Shown here in pieces: positions 50,686 through 59,075 of a stretch of 64,000 nt of DNA (its first letter is position 1; each line of letters opens with the position of its first letter). Below the pieces are notes generated by a model. The model worked only from the letters and a program-made list of their open reading frames with translations. It had not been told where the DNA came from and did no database searches. Origin of the DNA: an uncultured Anaerolineaceae bacterium (GTDB taxonomy: Bacteria; Chloroflexota; Anaerolineae; Anaerolineales; Anaerolineaceae); contig CAKMKJ010000002.1 of NCBI GenBank assembly GCA_927443345.1, positions 62,001 to 126,000 on the forward strand, given 5' to 3'. Both the position numbers and the translations under genes were made by a program.

Positions 50686-51918
50686 TTACTTATTTGCAGC
50701 TTCGGCACCAGCTTTTACCCAGGCGTCAGGAGTAATACCCTGTTCGTAGACTTGGTCAGTACCGCAGAAGTTGGACCAGTAAAGGCCTAACTGGGGAACC
50801 TGTGGGCGAATTGTAGCGCCAGCATTGAAAGCGTCAACAAGGCCCTGAATCAGGGGATCTGAAATGGTGATATCGGTGAGCACAGGAACATGACCCGCTT
50901 CATTCATCATCACGGTTTGAGATTTTTCATTGGTCAAATAGAGAGCGACCTTTAAAGCAGCTTCTTGATTGGAGCTATTCGGGTTGAAATAGAAACCATC
51001 AACACCAAGCATGGGTTTGGCAGCGCCAGCAGGGCCAGCGGGTAATGGTGCAATACCCAATTTGTCACCCAAAGCAGTTTTGTAATCGCCCATTGCCCAG
51101 TTACCATTCACGATCGCAACAGCTTTTCCTTCAGAGAAGGGAGCTAAACCATCAGAATCAGTTTTGGTCCAGGAATTGGTCTTGGAGATTTGATACAGAT
51201 CATTTAACCAAGTCATAGCATCTACAACACCGGTACCTTGATCAGCAACAACTTTCCAATCGGCGTCAAAAATTTCGCCGCCAAAAGCACTAAAGAAACC
51301 ATAGTTGTGGTAGCAGCCATAAGCAAAGGCTACTTCGGTTCCGTCCTGCATCAACGCGAGCAATTCATCAGTTGTGGCGGGCGGGGTTGGTAGAAGTTCT
51401 TTGTTGTACCAAAGGGTAACAGCTTTGAGAGTTTCAGGAATACCATAAAGTTTTCCATCAAGGCTCATACCGTCGATTCCCAATTGATTTATTCCATCCA
51501 ATTGACCTGCAGCAAGGTCGGTGATATCGGCTAATAAGCCGGCACGAGCATCATCGCCAAGGCTGTCATTGGGGGCAATGAACATATCTGGTCCACCACC
51601 GGCAGCAACATCGGTTCGATATTTGTTGTAAATATCATTAAAGGGAACTTGCAAGACATTGATAGTGATTTCGGGCATATCAATAGCTGCCTGCTCAAGG
51701 TTTTTAGCCAAAGCTAACTCTTCAGCAGATCCAGTACCATAAGCGTGCCAGAAGGTTACTTCAACAGGGGCCATGGCTTCGGTAGCCATAGGCGCTTCAG
51801 TTGCATCTGCAACAGGTGCTTCAGTAGCAACGGGGGCTGCGGTTGGAGTGGCGCATGCAGTCAGGATGAACGCCAAAACCAAAATCATAGTAAATACGGG
51901 CATTAACTTCTTAGTCAT
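50686..51918 (-). CDS. malE: Extracellular sugar-binding lipoprotein, MalE-type
   Basis: The start is ATG 51918 with AAGGAGAG 7 nt upstream; a longer in-frame version from 51963 lacks such a site and would bury the signal peptide. The protein of about 410 residues has a lipoprotein signal (LVLAFILTAC, Cys22) and a short Ala/Thr/Pro-rich linker. The solute-binding fold of the maltose/oligosaccharide family follows (EVTFWHAYGTGSAEE, VPFNDIYNKYRTDVAAGGGPDMF). It delivers sugar to the MalF/MalG channel. It is the only binding protein in the locus although two permease pairs are present. Confidence 0.93.
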   Translation of the reverse strand: MTKKLMPVFTMILVLAFILTACATPTAAPVATEAPVADATEAPMATEAMAPVEVTFWHAYGTGSAEELALAKNLEQAAIDMPEITINVLQVPFNDIYNKYRTDVAAGGGPDMFIAPNDSLGDDARAGLLADITDLAAGQLDGINQLGIDGMSLDGKLYGIPETLKAVTLWYNKELLPTPPATTDELLALMQDGTEVAFAYGCYHNYGFFSAFGGEIFDADWKVVADQGTGVVDAMTWLNDLYQISKTNSWTKTDSDGLAPFSEGKAVAIVNGNWAMGDYKTALGDKLGIAPLPAGPAGAAKPMLGVDGFYFNPNSSNQEAALKVALYLTNEKSQTVMMNEAGHVPVLTDITISDPLIQGLVDAFNAGATIRPQVPQLGLYWSNFCGTDQVYEQGITPDAWVKAGAEAANK

Positions 51919-52020
51919 TTCTCTCTCCTTTTTACAAGTTAACCAAAAAACAAGATTGTTCAAAATTCACAACATAAAAATTGATCCGAAACACCTCCTT
52001 TATCATTTCACATAGTAGCA

Positions 52021-53010
52021 TTAAGCTGTTTCCCTTTCAATAACCTTCAGTGGCAACCTTATATGTTGAATTGGTTGAGAAGATTCTGTCAGGCGCGATA
52101 AAAGCAAATTCGTGGCTATTTTTCCAGATTCATCTAATGGTTGATGTACAGTGGTTAAACCAAATGAATCCGCCACGTCGATATCGTCAAATCCAACAAT
52201 CGCGATGTCTTCAGGCACTCGCAAACCGAGAATTCTGGCTTGCTTGATTAATGCGATTGCCTGAAGATCAGTTGCAGCAAAAAAAGCAAGAGGTAAACCA
52301 TGCTTTACCAGGTTTTTTAAAACTATTCCAGGATCAAATGCATATTCGTTGATGAAATCATCCGGCAGTTTAATATTATGCTCAATAAGGGCTTTTTGAT
52401 AACCTTCCATTCTCTTGGCTATAGGATCGTGTCCAAATTCAGGCTTAATCTGCCCGCCAATGAAAGCTATCTTTTTATACCCTTTTTTGACCAAATACTT
52501 GGTTGCCATATACCCACCTGAAACGTCATCAATTTCAACAGTCGAAAAATGAGAATGGTAATATTCAATCAAAACGGTTTCAAGATCATTACTTAATAAC
52601 CTTTGAGCAATGGTATTGTCAAAAGTTTGCGAGACGATGATTAAACCATCAAGCGTTGAGCGCAATGGTAGCGTTTCTAAGTAGCTGGTCTCTTGAGACC
52701 GTGAGTTTACCGGATAAATCACCAATTCATATTCATTCTTACTTAATACCTCTGCAATGCCTCGCAGACGTTGAACAAAAGAGGGTGTGGTAAAAAATGG
52801 AATTAGTACCCCAATGCGTCTTGTATCCATGAAGGCTCGCGCACGAGATTCAGCTTTTGGGACGTAACCCAAGTCATCAATGGCATTCATAACCATTGAC
52901 CTGGTTTCTTCTTTTACACGTAGGGGGAAATTTAATACTCGAGATACAGTCGCTATACTGACGCCTGCTTGTTGAGCCACGTTGTAAATTGTTGCTTTTG
53001 AACTGGACAT
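52021..53010 (-). CDS. LacI-family transcriptional regulator
   Basis: The 329-residue protein has the LacI N-terminal helix-turn-helix and hinge helix (TIYNVAQQAGVSIATVSRVL) and a periplasmic-binding-type effector domain that ends with PLKVIERETA. It stands upstream of the malE gene on the same strand, without an intervening terminator, so it most likely represses the sugar locus and responds to an imported sugar or its derivative. A clear operator palindrome was not found. Confidence 0.93.
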   Translation of the reverse strand: MSSSKATIYNVAQQAGVSIATVSRVLNFPLRVKEETRSMVMNAIDDLGYVPKAESRARAFMDTRRIGVLIPFFTTPSFVQRLRGIAEVLSKNEYELVIYPVNSRSQETSYLETLPLRSTLDGLIIVSQTFDNTIAQRLLSNDLETVLIEYYHSHFSTVEIDDVSGGYMATKYLVKKGYKKIAFIGGQIKPEFGHDPIAKRMEGYQKALIEHNIKLPDDFINEYAFDPGIVLKNLVKHGLPLAFFAATDLQAIALIKQARILGLRVPEDIAIVGFDDIDVADSFGLTTVHQPLDESGKIATNLLLSRLTESSQPIQHIRLPLKVIERETA

Positions 53011-53051
53011 ATTATCCGTTTCTTTGTAACAACTTTACTGAAAGCTCTTAC

Positions 53052-53080
53052 ATTATAAAGATTTAATTATTGAAAGTCAA
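53052..53080 (-). promoter_or_regulatory. Promoter of the LacI-family regulator gene
   Basis: On the minus strand TTGACT and TATAAT are separated by exactly 17 bp, near consensus. The predicted leader is about 35 nt. Autoregulation is likely for this family. Confidence 0.7.
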
Positions 53081-53147
53081 CCCCTTATGTAAATTTCATG
53101 TTAAATTTGAAGAAATTTCATATTCCATTTTTCACGGGTTTTTGTTT

Positions 53148-53153
53148 TATAAT
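53148..53153 (+). promoter_or_regulatory. -10 element of the LipM-like gene, predicted leaderless
   Basis: TATAAT ends 6 nt before ATG 53160. No ribosome-binding site lies between. An in-frame extension up to 53070 would include the promoter itself. Confidence 0.55.
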
Positions 53154-53159
53154 TTTTAC

Positions 53160-54014
53160 ATGCTTTCACAATCTGAAAACACAGGGCGCAATCCAAATGG
53201 TCAATGGCGGCTTATAAAATCGCCACCCTCATCTGCTGCTTTCAATATGTCTCTTGATGAGGCATTACTTATTTCAACGGCGCAGAAACACGCTCTACCA
53301 ACCTTGCGCCTGTATTCCTGGATGGTACCATCTATATCGCTAGGGTACGCCCAACCCTCTTTGGATGTTGATCAGCAGGAATTGTCAAATCATGCCTGGC
53401 AATTAGTACGCAGACCAACAGGTGGTAAAGCAATTTTGCACACCGACGAACTGACTTATTCCATATCCGCACCACTTGATGAACCTTTGGTGTTGGGTTC
53501 GCTGCTAGAAAGTTATCAACGCATCTCACTTGGGTTGCAAAAAGCGCTTCAACAATTAGGGTTACAAACGATAGCTGAAAACAAATCCGATTTACCCGAC
53601 GAACATTCCAGGAAGGAACCCGTATGTTTTCAAACACCTTCCAATTATGAAATCACCTGGAAAAATAAAAAGTTGATCGGCTCTGCCCAAGCCAGAAAAC
53701 ATAGCGGTGTACTTCAACACGGCTCGCTTCCACTCAGCGGAGACCTTTCAAGAATTACTCAAGTTCTTGCGTATCCCTCTCAAATGGATCGTGATACTGC
53801 AGCACAGAAAACCCTGGCACGAGCCACAACACTTGAAGCCGCAACCGGAAAGATATTCACCTGGGATGAGGCGGCCGATGCTATTATCCGTAGTTTTTCT
53901 GCAGAATTTGGGATTACCTTTCTCGAAAGCCTTCCGACTCAAGAAGAAATGGATATAACAAGCAATTTAGTTCAGTCCAAATACGACTCACATTCTTGGA
54001 ATTATCGTATTTAG
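53160..54014 (+). CDS. lipM: Octanoyltransferase/lipoate-protein ligase family protein, LipM-like
   Basis: The protein of about 284 residues has the LplA/LipM fold: WRLIKSPPSSAAFNMSLDEALL, RLYSWMVPSISLGYAQ, the lipoyl-lysine region VRRPTGGKAILH, and KLIGSAQARKHSGVLQHGSLPL. The cysteine in EPVCFQTPSNYEI lines up with the catalytic Cys of LipM-type octanoyltransferases and is missing from true ligases, which favours LipM. Lipoylation is needed by the glycine-cleavage H protein and keto-acid dehydrogenases, so it connects functionally with the GcvT fusion in this window. ATG 53160 is chosen because of the -10 box 6 nt upstream. Confidence 0.8.
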   Translation: MLSQSENTGRNPNGQWRLIKSPPSSAAFNMSLDEALLISTAQKHALPTLRLYSWMVPSISLGYAQPSLDVDQQELSNHAWQLVRRPTGGKAILHTDELTYSISAPLDEPLVLGSLLESYQRISLGLQKALQQLGLQTIAENKSDLPDEHSRKEPVCFQTPSNYEITWKNKKLIGSAQARKHSGVLQHGSLPLSGDLSRITQVLAYPSQMDRDTAAQKTLARATTLEAATGKIFTWDEAADAIIRSFSAEFGITFLESLPTQEEMDITSNLVQSKYDSHSWNYRI

Positions 54015-54080
54015 ACTACGTAATAATCAATACAAAGGGGTCAGTCACAAATCTCTCCTCAAATCTATGGAAAGCTAATT

Positions 54081-54089
54081 TGGTATAAA
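54081..54089 (+). promoter_or_regulatory. Extended -10 promoter of the SanA-like gene, predicted leaderless
   Basis: TGgTATAAA ends 7 nt before ATG 54097. No ribosome-binding site fits between the two. Confidence 0.55.
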
Positions 54090-54096
54090 ACTTGCT

Positions 54097-54756
54097 ATGA
54101 TAAAAAAGAGTATAAAAATGTTGATTAAACTTCTATTTTGGATGATTATTGCTTTCGTGGCTGCTTTTGGGTTGCCCCGCTTGCTCACTGAAATTCTAAG
54201 TATAGGCAAAATCAAAACAGTTGATTCATCCATAACAACGCGTGTTGCAATCGTTTTTGGTGCAGGTTTACAACGGGATGGCACCCCGTCACCAGTTTTG
54301 CAAGATCGTGTGAAGTCGGCGGTTCAACTATATCAAGCAGGAAAGGTCGAAAAGCTTCTTATGAGCGGTGACAATCGGTTTGTCGATTACAACGAACCTG
54401 GTGCGATGCAAGTATTCGCCATCACTCTTGGTGTTCCGCAAGAAGATATAGTGCTCGATTACGCGGGACGAAGAACATACGACACTTGTTATCGCGCTCT
54501 CCATATCTTTGGCGTAAAAGAAGCAATATTGGTGACCCAAAGTTTTCACCTGCCGCGGGCACTTTTTACTTGCAATGGTATCGGTTTGAAGTCCACCGGT
54601 TTAGCTGCTAACCTGCAGTATTACCGTAAATACTCCAGATTGATATGGAATACTCGAGAACTAGCCGCTACCACAGTGGCGTTGTGGCAGGTCTGGTTCA
54701 GCCATCCCCTGCCTGTTATGGGTGATCCAGAACCTATTTTCCCCAGTGAGAATTAA
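54097..54756 (+). CDS. SanA/YdcF-family (DUF218) membrane-anchored protein
   Basis: The 219-residue protein has one N-terminal membrane segment and a DUF218 domain: VAIVFGAGLQRDGTPSPVLQDRVKSA partly quoted, LLMSGDN, EPGAMQVFAITLGVP, RRTYDTCYRA and VTQSFHLPRALF. Relatives include SanA (vancomycin tolerance) and ElyC/YdcF, linked to envelope integrity, with no proven enzyme activity. It is followed 5 nt downstream by an HD-domain gene, so the two are co-transcribed. Confidence 0.88.
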   Translation: MIKKSIKMLIKLLFWMIIAFVAAFGLPRLLTEILSIGKIKTVDSSITTRVAIVFGAGLQRDGTPSPVLQDRVKSAVQLYQAGKVEKLLMSGDNRFVDYNEPGAMQVFAITLGVPQEDIVLDYAGRRTYDTCYRALHIFGVKEAILVTQSFHLPRALFTCNGIGLKSTGLAANLQYYRKYSRLIWNTRELAATTVALWQVWFSHPLPVMGDPEPIFPSEN

Positions 54757-54761
54757 TACCA

Positions 54762-55337
54762 ATGAAAACTCGTGAAGAAGCGCTCGCCATTGTTCATCAA
54801 TATATCAAGAATCCACAGTTAGTGAAACACATGCTGTGTGTCGAAGCTGCCATGCGCTTTTACGCCCGAAAATTAAACCAGCCAGAAGATCTATGGGGCA
54901 TTACAGGCATCTTGCACGATTTTGATTGGGAAATTCACCCCACCTATCAAGAACATCCTCTGGCAGGGGCTCCCATACTGCGCGAGTTGGGTGTTGAAGA
55001 AGAAATAGTGCAGGCCATTCTTAGTCACGGAGATCATCTTAAACTTCCACGTGAAACCCTGCTTCAAAAAGGGTTGTATGCCTGCGATGAAATTACCGGA
55101 TTGATCACGGCTGTGGCTTTGGTGAGACCTTCCAAATCACTTTACGATCTTGAAGCCAGTTCTGTCAAGAAGAAATGGAAAGATAAGGCTTTTGCAGCAG
55201 GCGCCAACCGTGATGAGATTGAACATGGAGCGGCTGAATTTGGAGTTCCGTTATGGGAACATTGTACGAATGTAATTCTCGCCATGCGCGAGATTGCCAA
55301 TACACTTGATCTCGAAGGTTCTTTAACCGCCAACTAA
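54762..55337 (+). CDS. HD-domain phosphohydrolase-like protein
   Basis: The 191-residue protein has the HD motif in ITGILHDFDWE, followed by the metal-binding HPLAGAPILRELGV and ILSHGDH. The pattern fits HDIG-type hydrolases acting on phosphorylated nucleotides or similar molecules. The substrate is unknown. It is in an operon with the SanA-like gene. Confidence 0.86.
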   Translation: MKTREEALAIVHQYIKNPQLVKHMLCVEAAMRFYARKLNQPEDLWGITGILHDFDWEIHPTYQEHPLAGAPILRELGVEEEIVQAILSHGDHLKLPRETLLQKGLYACDEITGLITAVALVRPSKSLYDLEASSVKKKWKDKAFAAGANRDEIEHGAAEFGVPLWEHCTNVILAMREIANTLDLEGSLTAN

Positions 55338-55368
55338 TCGAGTGACGCACTAAACCGGAGGATGATAG

Positions 55369-56478
55369 ATGGCACTTCAAGGAAAAGGCACCTGGATATG
55401 GAAAATACCCCAATGTGAAGGTGGAAATGCACAATCAATCGCTAATGTCGCCAAAGATTGCGGATTTTCTCATGTTCTTATTAAAATCGCAGATAGTTCT
55501 TACCCCTACAATGTGAACAAGACCACCGGCGCCGATTTGATCCCTCCTGTGGTGGATGCTTTGCGCGCTAAAGGCATTCTGGTATGGGGATGGCATTATG
55601 TCTATGGCTACAACCCCAGTGGTGAGGCTGCTATTGCAATTTCGCAAAGCAAGAAATACAACCTTGATGGCTACGTCGTAGATGCCGAGATTGAGTATAA
55701 ACAACCAGGAAGAGACGCTGTTGCCCGTTCCTTCATGACTCAAGTGCGTAACGGCCTTCCAAACACTCCGATTGCGCTTAGTACATTCCGCTGGCCTTCA
55801 TACCATGGCACCTTTCCATATGCTACTTTCATGCAATATTGTGATTACAGCATGCCACAGGTTTATTGGATAAAAGCACGTAATCCTGTCTATGATCTCA
55901 CTAGATCGTTTAATGAATTCAAAGCCATCAATTCATCAAAACCAGTGATCCCAACCGGAGCAGCATTCCGTGAATCAGGTTGGCAGCCAACCCCTGCTGA
56001 AGTCAAAGATTTTCTCGATTGTGCCAAATCTTTAGGCTGCACCGCTGCCAATATCTACTCATGGGATGATTCCCGCACAGTTTTGCCTGATGTTTGGAAT
56101 CAGGTTGCCAATTATTCCTGGCCTGCGCCAAGTCAACCCGTCCAACCGAGCAACGATATTCTCGATAAATTTTTTGTAATGCTTAATACTGTTACCTATG
56201 ACAAAGTTCTGGATCTTTACACAGATGATGCAGTACATGTGTCTTCAGAAAAAACCATCCAGGGTAAAGAAAATATTCGTATTTTTTATGGTCAATTACT
56301 AGCCAATAATTTGCCTTCCGGCAACTTCAAGATCACCGGTCAAACCAACAAAGGTGAAACGCGGCATTTCACCTGGACATGCACTTCAAACCGTGGAAAA
56401 GTTTATGACGGCAGCGACACCATCGGCATCAAGGATGGAAAAATCGCCTATCACTATACGCACTTCACGCTATCATAA
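55369..56478 (+). CDS. TIM-barrel glycosidase-like protein with C-terminal NTF2/SnoaL-like domain
   Basis: The 369-residue protein has an N-terminal barrel (about residues 1-265) with glycosidase-like features: [37 protein letters not shown] with acidic residues at the end of a strand, and [10 protein letters not shown] Pro/Ser-rich linker leads to an NTF2/SnoaL-like domain (about 275-369, [21 protein letters not shown]). There is no signal peptide. The catalytic residues cannot be assigned with certainty. The strong GGAGG before ATG 55369 supports the start. Its 3' end overlaps the convergent gyrase-subunit gene by 6 nt. Confidence 0.78.
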   Translation: MALQGKGTWIWKIPQCEGGNAQSIANVAKDCGFSHVLIKIADSSYPYNVNKTTGADLIPPVVDALRAKGILVWGWHYVYGYNPSGEAAIAISQSKKYNLDGYVVDAEIEYKQPGRDAVARSFMTQVRNGLPNTPIALSTFRWPSYHGTFPYATFMQYCDYSMPQVYWIKARNPVYDLTRSFNEFKAINSSKPVIPTGAAFRESGWQPTPAEVKDFLDCAKSLGCTAANIYSWDDSRTVLPDVWNQVANYSWPAPSQPVQPSNDILDKFFVMLNTVTYDKVLDLYTDDAVHVSSEKTIQGKENIRIFYGQLLANNLPSGNFKITGQTNKGETRHFTWTCTSNRGKVYDGSDTIGIKDGKIAYHYTHFTLS

Positions 56479-58947
56479 AAGACTTTTTTGCACCAGCTTG
56501 TCGGTTCCAACAGGCAAGGCCACGTTGTCAAGGATTGCAACCAAACCTTGCACTTCATCGCCTGGTTTCAACTCAACCACTACTTTACCGCTGGTCGCCC
56601 TTTTTCCGGTTGGAATTTCATCCAGCCGGATAATTTTTGCGGCTGCCTTTTTCAAATGTAATGCTATTTGCGTGTTCTTTTTGCCAATGGTCAAACCGAC
56701 CATGCCGCAATCAGGTTTAATTTTGCAGGTATTGACCCCTTGCCCATACCGTCCCTGAATTGGAAATTCCTTCTCATCCATACGCCAGCCTTTTCCATCA
56801 GAAGAAACGGCAAATAATTCAAGTCCTTTGGTTATTTCGACCATCCCTGCAACTTGATCGCCAGCCGCCAATTTCAATGCATTCACGCCAGCAGCGACAA
56901 GCCCCATAACACGTACCTCATCCCCTTCAAAACGGATTGACATACCATGATTGGTTAGGATTAAGTATTGTGTTTCATTTTCATTCAACATCGCCCAACC
57001 CAATTCGTCTCCTTCGTTAACCTTGCATAATACAAAAGTATCGGAGGATGGACCGGGAAGTTCAGACACCAGTGATTTTTTGATCATTCCTTGTTTGGTC
57101 AAAGTGGTGACACACAAAGATTCAGAATGTTTTTGATCATGACTGAGACAGAATAATGCAACTGGTGAGTCGCCCTCTTTAAACGAGCAAACCCGATGAA
57201 TATCACTCGCATTTTCAAAATCTTCAACCAAATGCAAAGATTGCACAGCCACACAGGCACACTTGCCCGACTTTGATACCATATACAAATTCTGATGAGA
57301 ATCCGTTTTTAGCAGCAAAACGGGGGCTTCACGGCCACCCATTCTGGGAGGATTCTTTTCAGCAGTCTTGCCGATCTTACCCTCTTTGGATATGGCAATC
57401 CAAACATTCTCAACCGGGGTAACTTCTTTAACCGTCAAGAGATCAGCAGCGACCTTGCCCTGTTTGAGAAGTACAATTTGTGTTTTACGGCTGTCACCAT
57501 ATTTTGTTTTAATTTCAGCCAATTCAGCGATAATCGCCTGGCGACGTTTGGTTTCAGATTTGAGTAATGATTGTAGTTCTTTTACCAAATCAAGCAGGTC
57601 TTTGTATTCCTGCTCGATTTTCTTTCGCTCCAAAGATGCAAGCCTCTTAAGCGGCATATCCAGAATAGCTTGCGCCTGCAAAATACTCAGCTTGAATTTC
57701 TTCATCAATTTTTCGCGGGCTTGATCCGTATCCGCAGCAGAACGGATCAAAGCGATCACTTCATCCAGAAACTTGATGGCAATCCGCAATCCTTCGAGGA
57801 TGTGGATTCGATCTTCTGCCTTCTTTAGATCATATTCACTTCGACGTTTAATGATTTCAAGTCGATGTTCGACAAAGACTTTCAAGGCTTGTTTGAGTGA
57901 AAGCAGTTTTGGTTCACCATTAACTAGTGCCAGCAGGTTGATGCTGTAAGTTACTTGCAAAGGCGTACGTTTATATAAGGCTCGTAAAGTTTTATCTGCA
58001 TCTGCAGCCTTGTTTAACTCGATAACAATACGCATACCATGCCGGTCTGACTCGTCTCGTAAATCTGATACACCCTCAAGATCACCTTCACGTGCAAGCT
58101 CTGCGATGCGCTCAATCAGGCTGGATTTATTGGTCATATAAGGCAGTTCTGTGACAATGATGCGACTTTTGCCGCGCGCCATTTCTTCCAGATTCAAACG
58201 GCCGCGCAGGGTGATCCTGCCTTTTCCTGTAGCATATGTAGCTTGCAGCTCATTTAGCTCATGCTCTTGCAGAATAATGCCGCCAGTGGGAAAATCAGGC
58301 CCCTTGATAAACTTCATCAAGTCGCCAACGGTAATCTCATCCAATTTTTGCCAGTGTTCAAGCATGTAATTTATGGCATCTATCGTTTCAGACAGATTGT
58401 GTGGTGGAATACTGGTTGCCATACCCACAGCAATACCTGTGGCACCGTTCACCAGCATATTGGGGATGGCCGACGGAAGAACACTTGGTTCGCTTAATGT
58501 GTCGTCAAAATTTCGATCATAATTTACGGTGTTCCTATCAAGCTGGTTGAGTAATTCGAGCGCAAAAGGCGTAATTCGCGCTTCGGTATAACGCATGGCA
58601 GCCGGGGGGTCGCCATCCACACTGCCAAAGTTACCTTGTCCATCGATTAGCTCATAACGCATCGAGAAATCTTGCGCCAGGCGTGCCATAGATTCATAAA
58701 CCGCTTGGTCACCATGGGGGTGATACTTGCCAAGAACTTCACCCACGATCCTGGCGGATTTTTTATAAGCCGAATCAGGACGAATTCCCATATCATACAT
58801 TGCATACAGCAGTCTACGCTGCACAGGTTTTAGTCCGTCTCTCGCGTCAGGTAGTGCACGTGAAACGATTACGCTCATGGCGTAATCAAGATAAGATTGC
58901 TGCATCTCGTGATCGATATCGACTCTTTTAACCAGTCCAAGTTCCAT
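56473..58947 (-). CDS. gyrA: Type IIA topoisomerase subunit A (GyrA-like)
   Basis: The 824-residue protein has the breakage-reunion domain with active Tyr120 ([10 protein letters not shown]), the QRRLLYAM and KYHPHGD motifs, and a C-terminal beta-pinwheel. The position of E. coli Ser83 is Gln81 and that of Asp87 is Glu85. In the first blade, where gyrases carry the QRRGGKG-type GyrA box, the sequence is PRMGGREA. The box is therefore degenerate and the enzyme may lack DNA-wrapping supercoiling activity, as topoisomerase IV does. Which of the two it is cannot be settled without the partner B subunit, which is not in the window. GGAG precedes ATG 58947 by 7 nt. Confidence 0.9.
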   Translation of the reverse strand: MELGLVKRVDIDHEMQQSYLDYAMSVIVSRALPDARDGLKPVQRRLLYAMYDMGIRPDSAYKKSARIVGEVLGKYHPHGDQAVYESMARLAQDFSMRYELIDGQGNFGSVDGDPPAAMRYTEARITPFALELLNQLDRNTVNYDRNFDDTLSEPSVLPSAIPNMLVNGATGIAVGMATSIPPHNLSETIDAINYMLEHWQKLDEITVGDLMKFIKGPDFPTGGIILQEHELNELQATYATGKGRITLRGRLNLEEMARGKSRIIVTELPYMTNKSSLIERIAELAREGDLEGVSDLRDESDRHGMRIVIELNKAADADKTLRALYKRTPLQVTYSINLLALVNGEPKLLSLKQALKVFVEHRLEIIKRRSEYDLKKAEDRIHILEGLRIAIKFLDEVIALIRSAADTDQAREKLMKKFKLSILQAQAILDMPLKRLASLERKKIEQEYKDLLDLVKELQSLLKSETKRRQAIIAELAEIKTKYGDSRKTQIVLLKQGKVAADLLTVKEVTPVENVWIAISKEGKIGKTAEKNPPRMGGREAPVLLLKTDSHQNLYMVSKSGKCACVAVQSLHLVEDFENASDIHRVCSFKEGDSPVALFCLSHDQKHSESLCVTTLTKQGMIKKSLVSELPGPSSDTFVLCKVNEGDELGWAMLNENETQYLILTNHGMSIRFEGDEVRVMGLVAAGVNALKLAAGDQVAGMVEITKGLELFAVSSDGKGWRMDEKEFPIQGRYGQGVNTCKIKPDCGMVGLTIGKKNTQIALHLKKAAAKIIRLDEIPTGKRATSGKVVVELKPGDEVQGLVAILDNVALPVGTDKLVQKSLL

Positions 58948-59031
58948 AGATGACTCCGTTCAAGACAATGAATTTCAGCATAAGTTTACCCCACACTGCA
59001 TGAAATAGTGAGTAATTTAAGAGGTTACAAA

Positions 59032-59061
59032 AGAACCCCGAGAAGTCTCGGGGTTCTAAAA
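59032..59061 (-). terminator. Terminator after rpoC
   Basis: AGAACCCCGAG, a 4-nt loop and CTCGGGGTTCT form an 11-bp stem, with a TTTT tail on the minus strand at 59031-59026. It separates rpoC from the gyrA-like gene. Confidence 0.82.
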
Positions 59062-59075
59062 TTGTGTTAATTATT

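Noticed and set aside
51919-51963. Extended N-terminus for the MalE-type protein
   Set aside because: ATG 51918 has a strong AAGGAGAG and directly begins a lipoprotein signal peptide. The extension begins with TTG and would place about 15 residues before it.
51957-51975. Possible LacI-type operator TTGTTCAAAATTCACAA upstream of malE
   Set aside because: Only the outer TTGT/ACAA bases are symmetric and there is no central CG. The match is too weak to report as a site.
53070-53159. Thirty-codon extension of the LipM-like frame
   Set aside because: The extension contains the TATAAT promoter element and does not resemble the family N-terminus.
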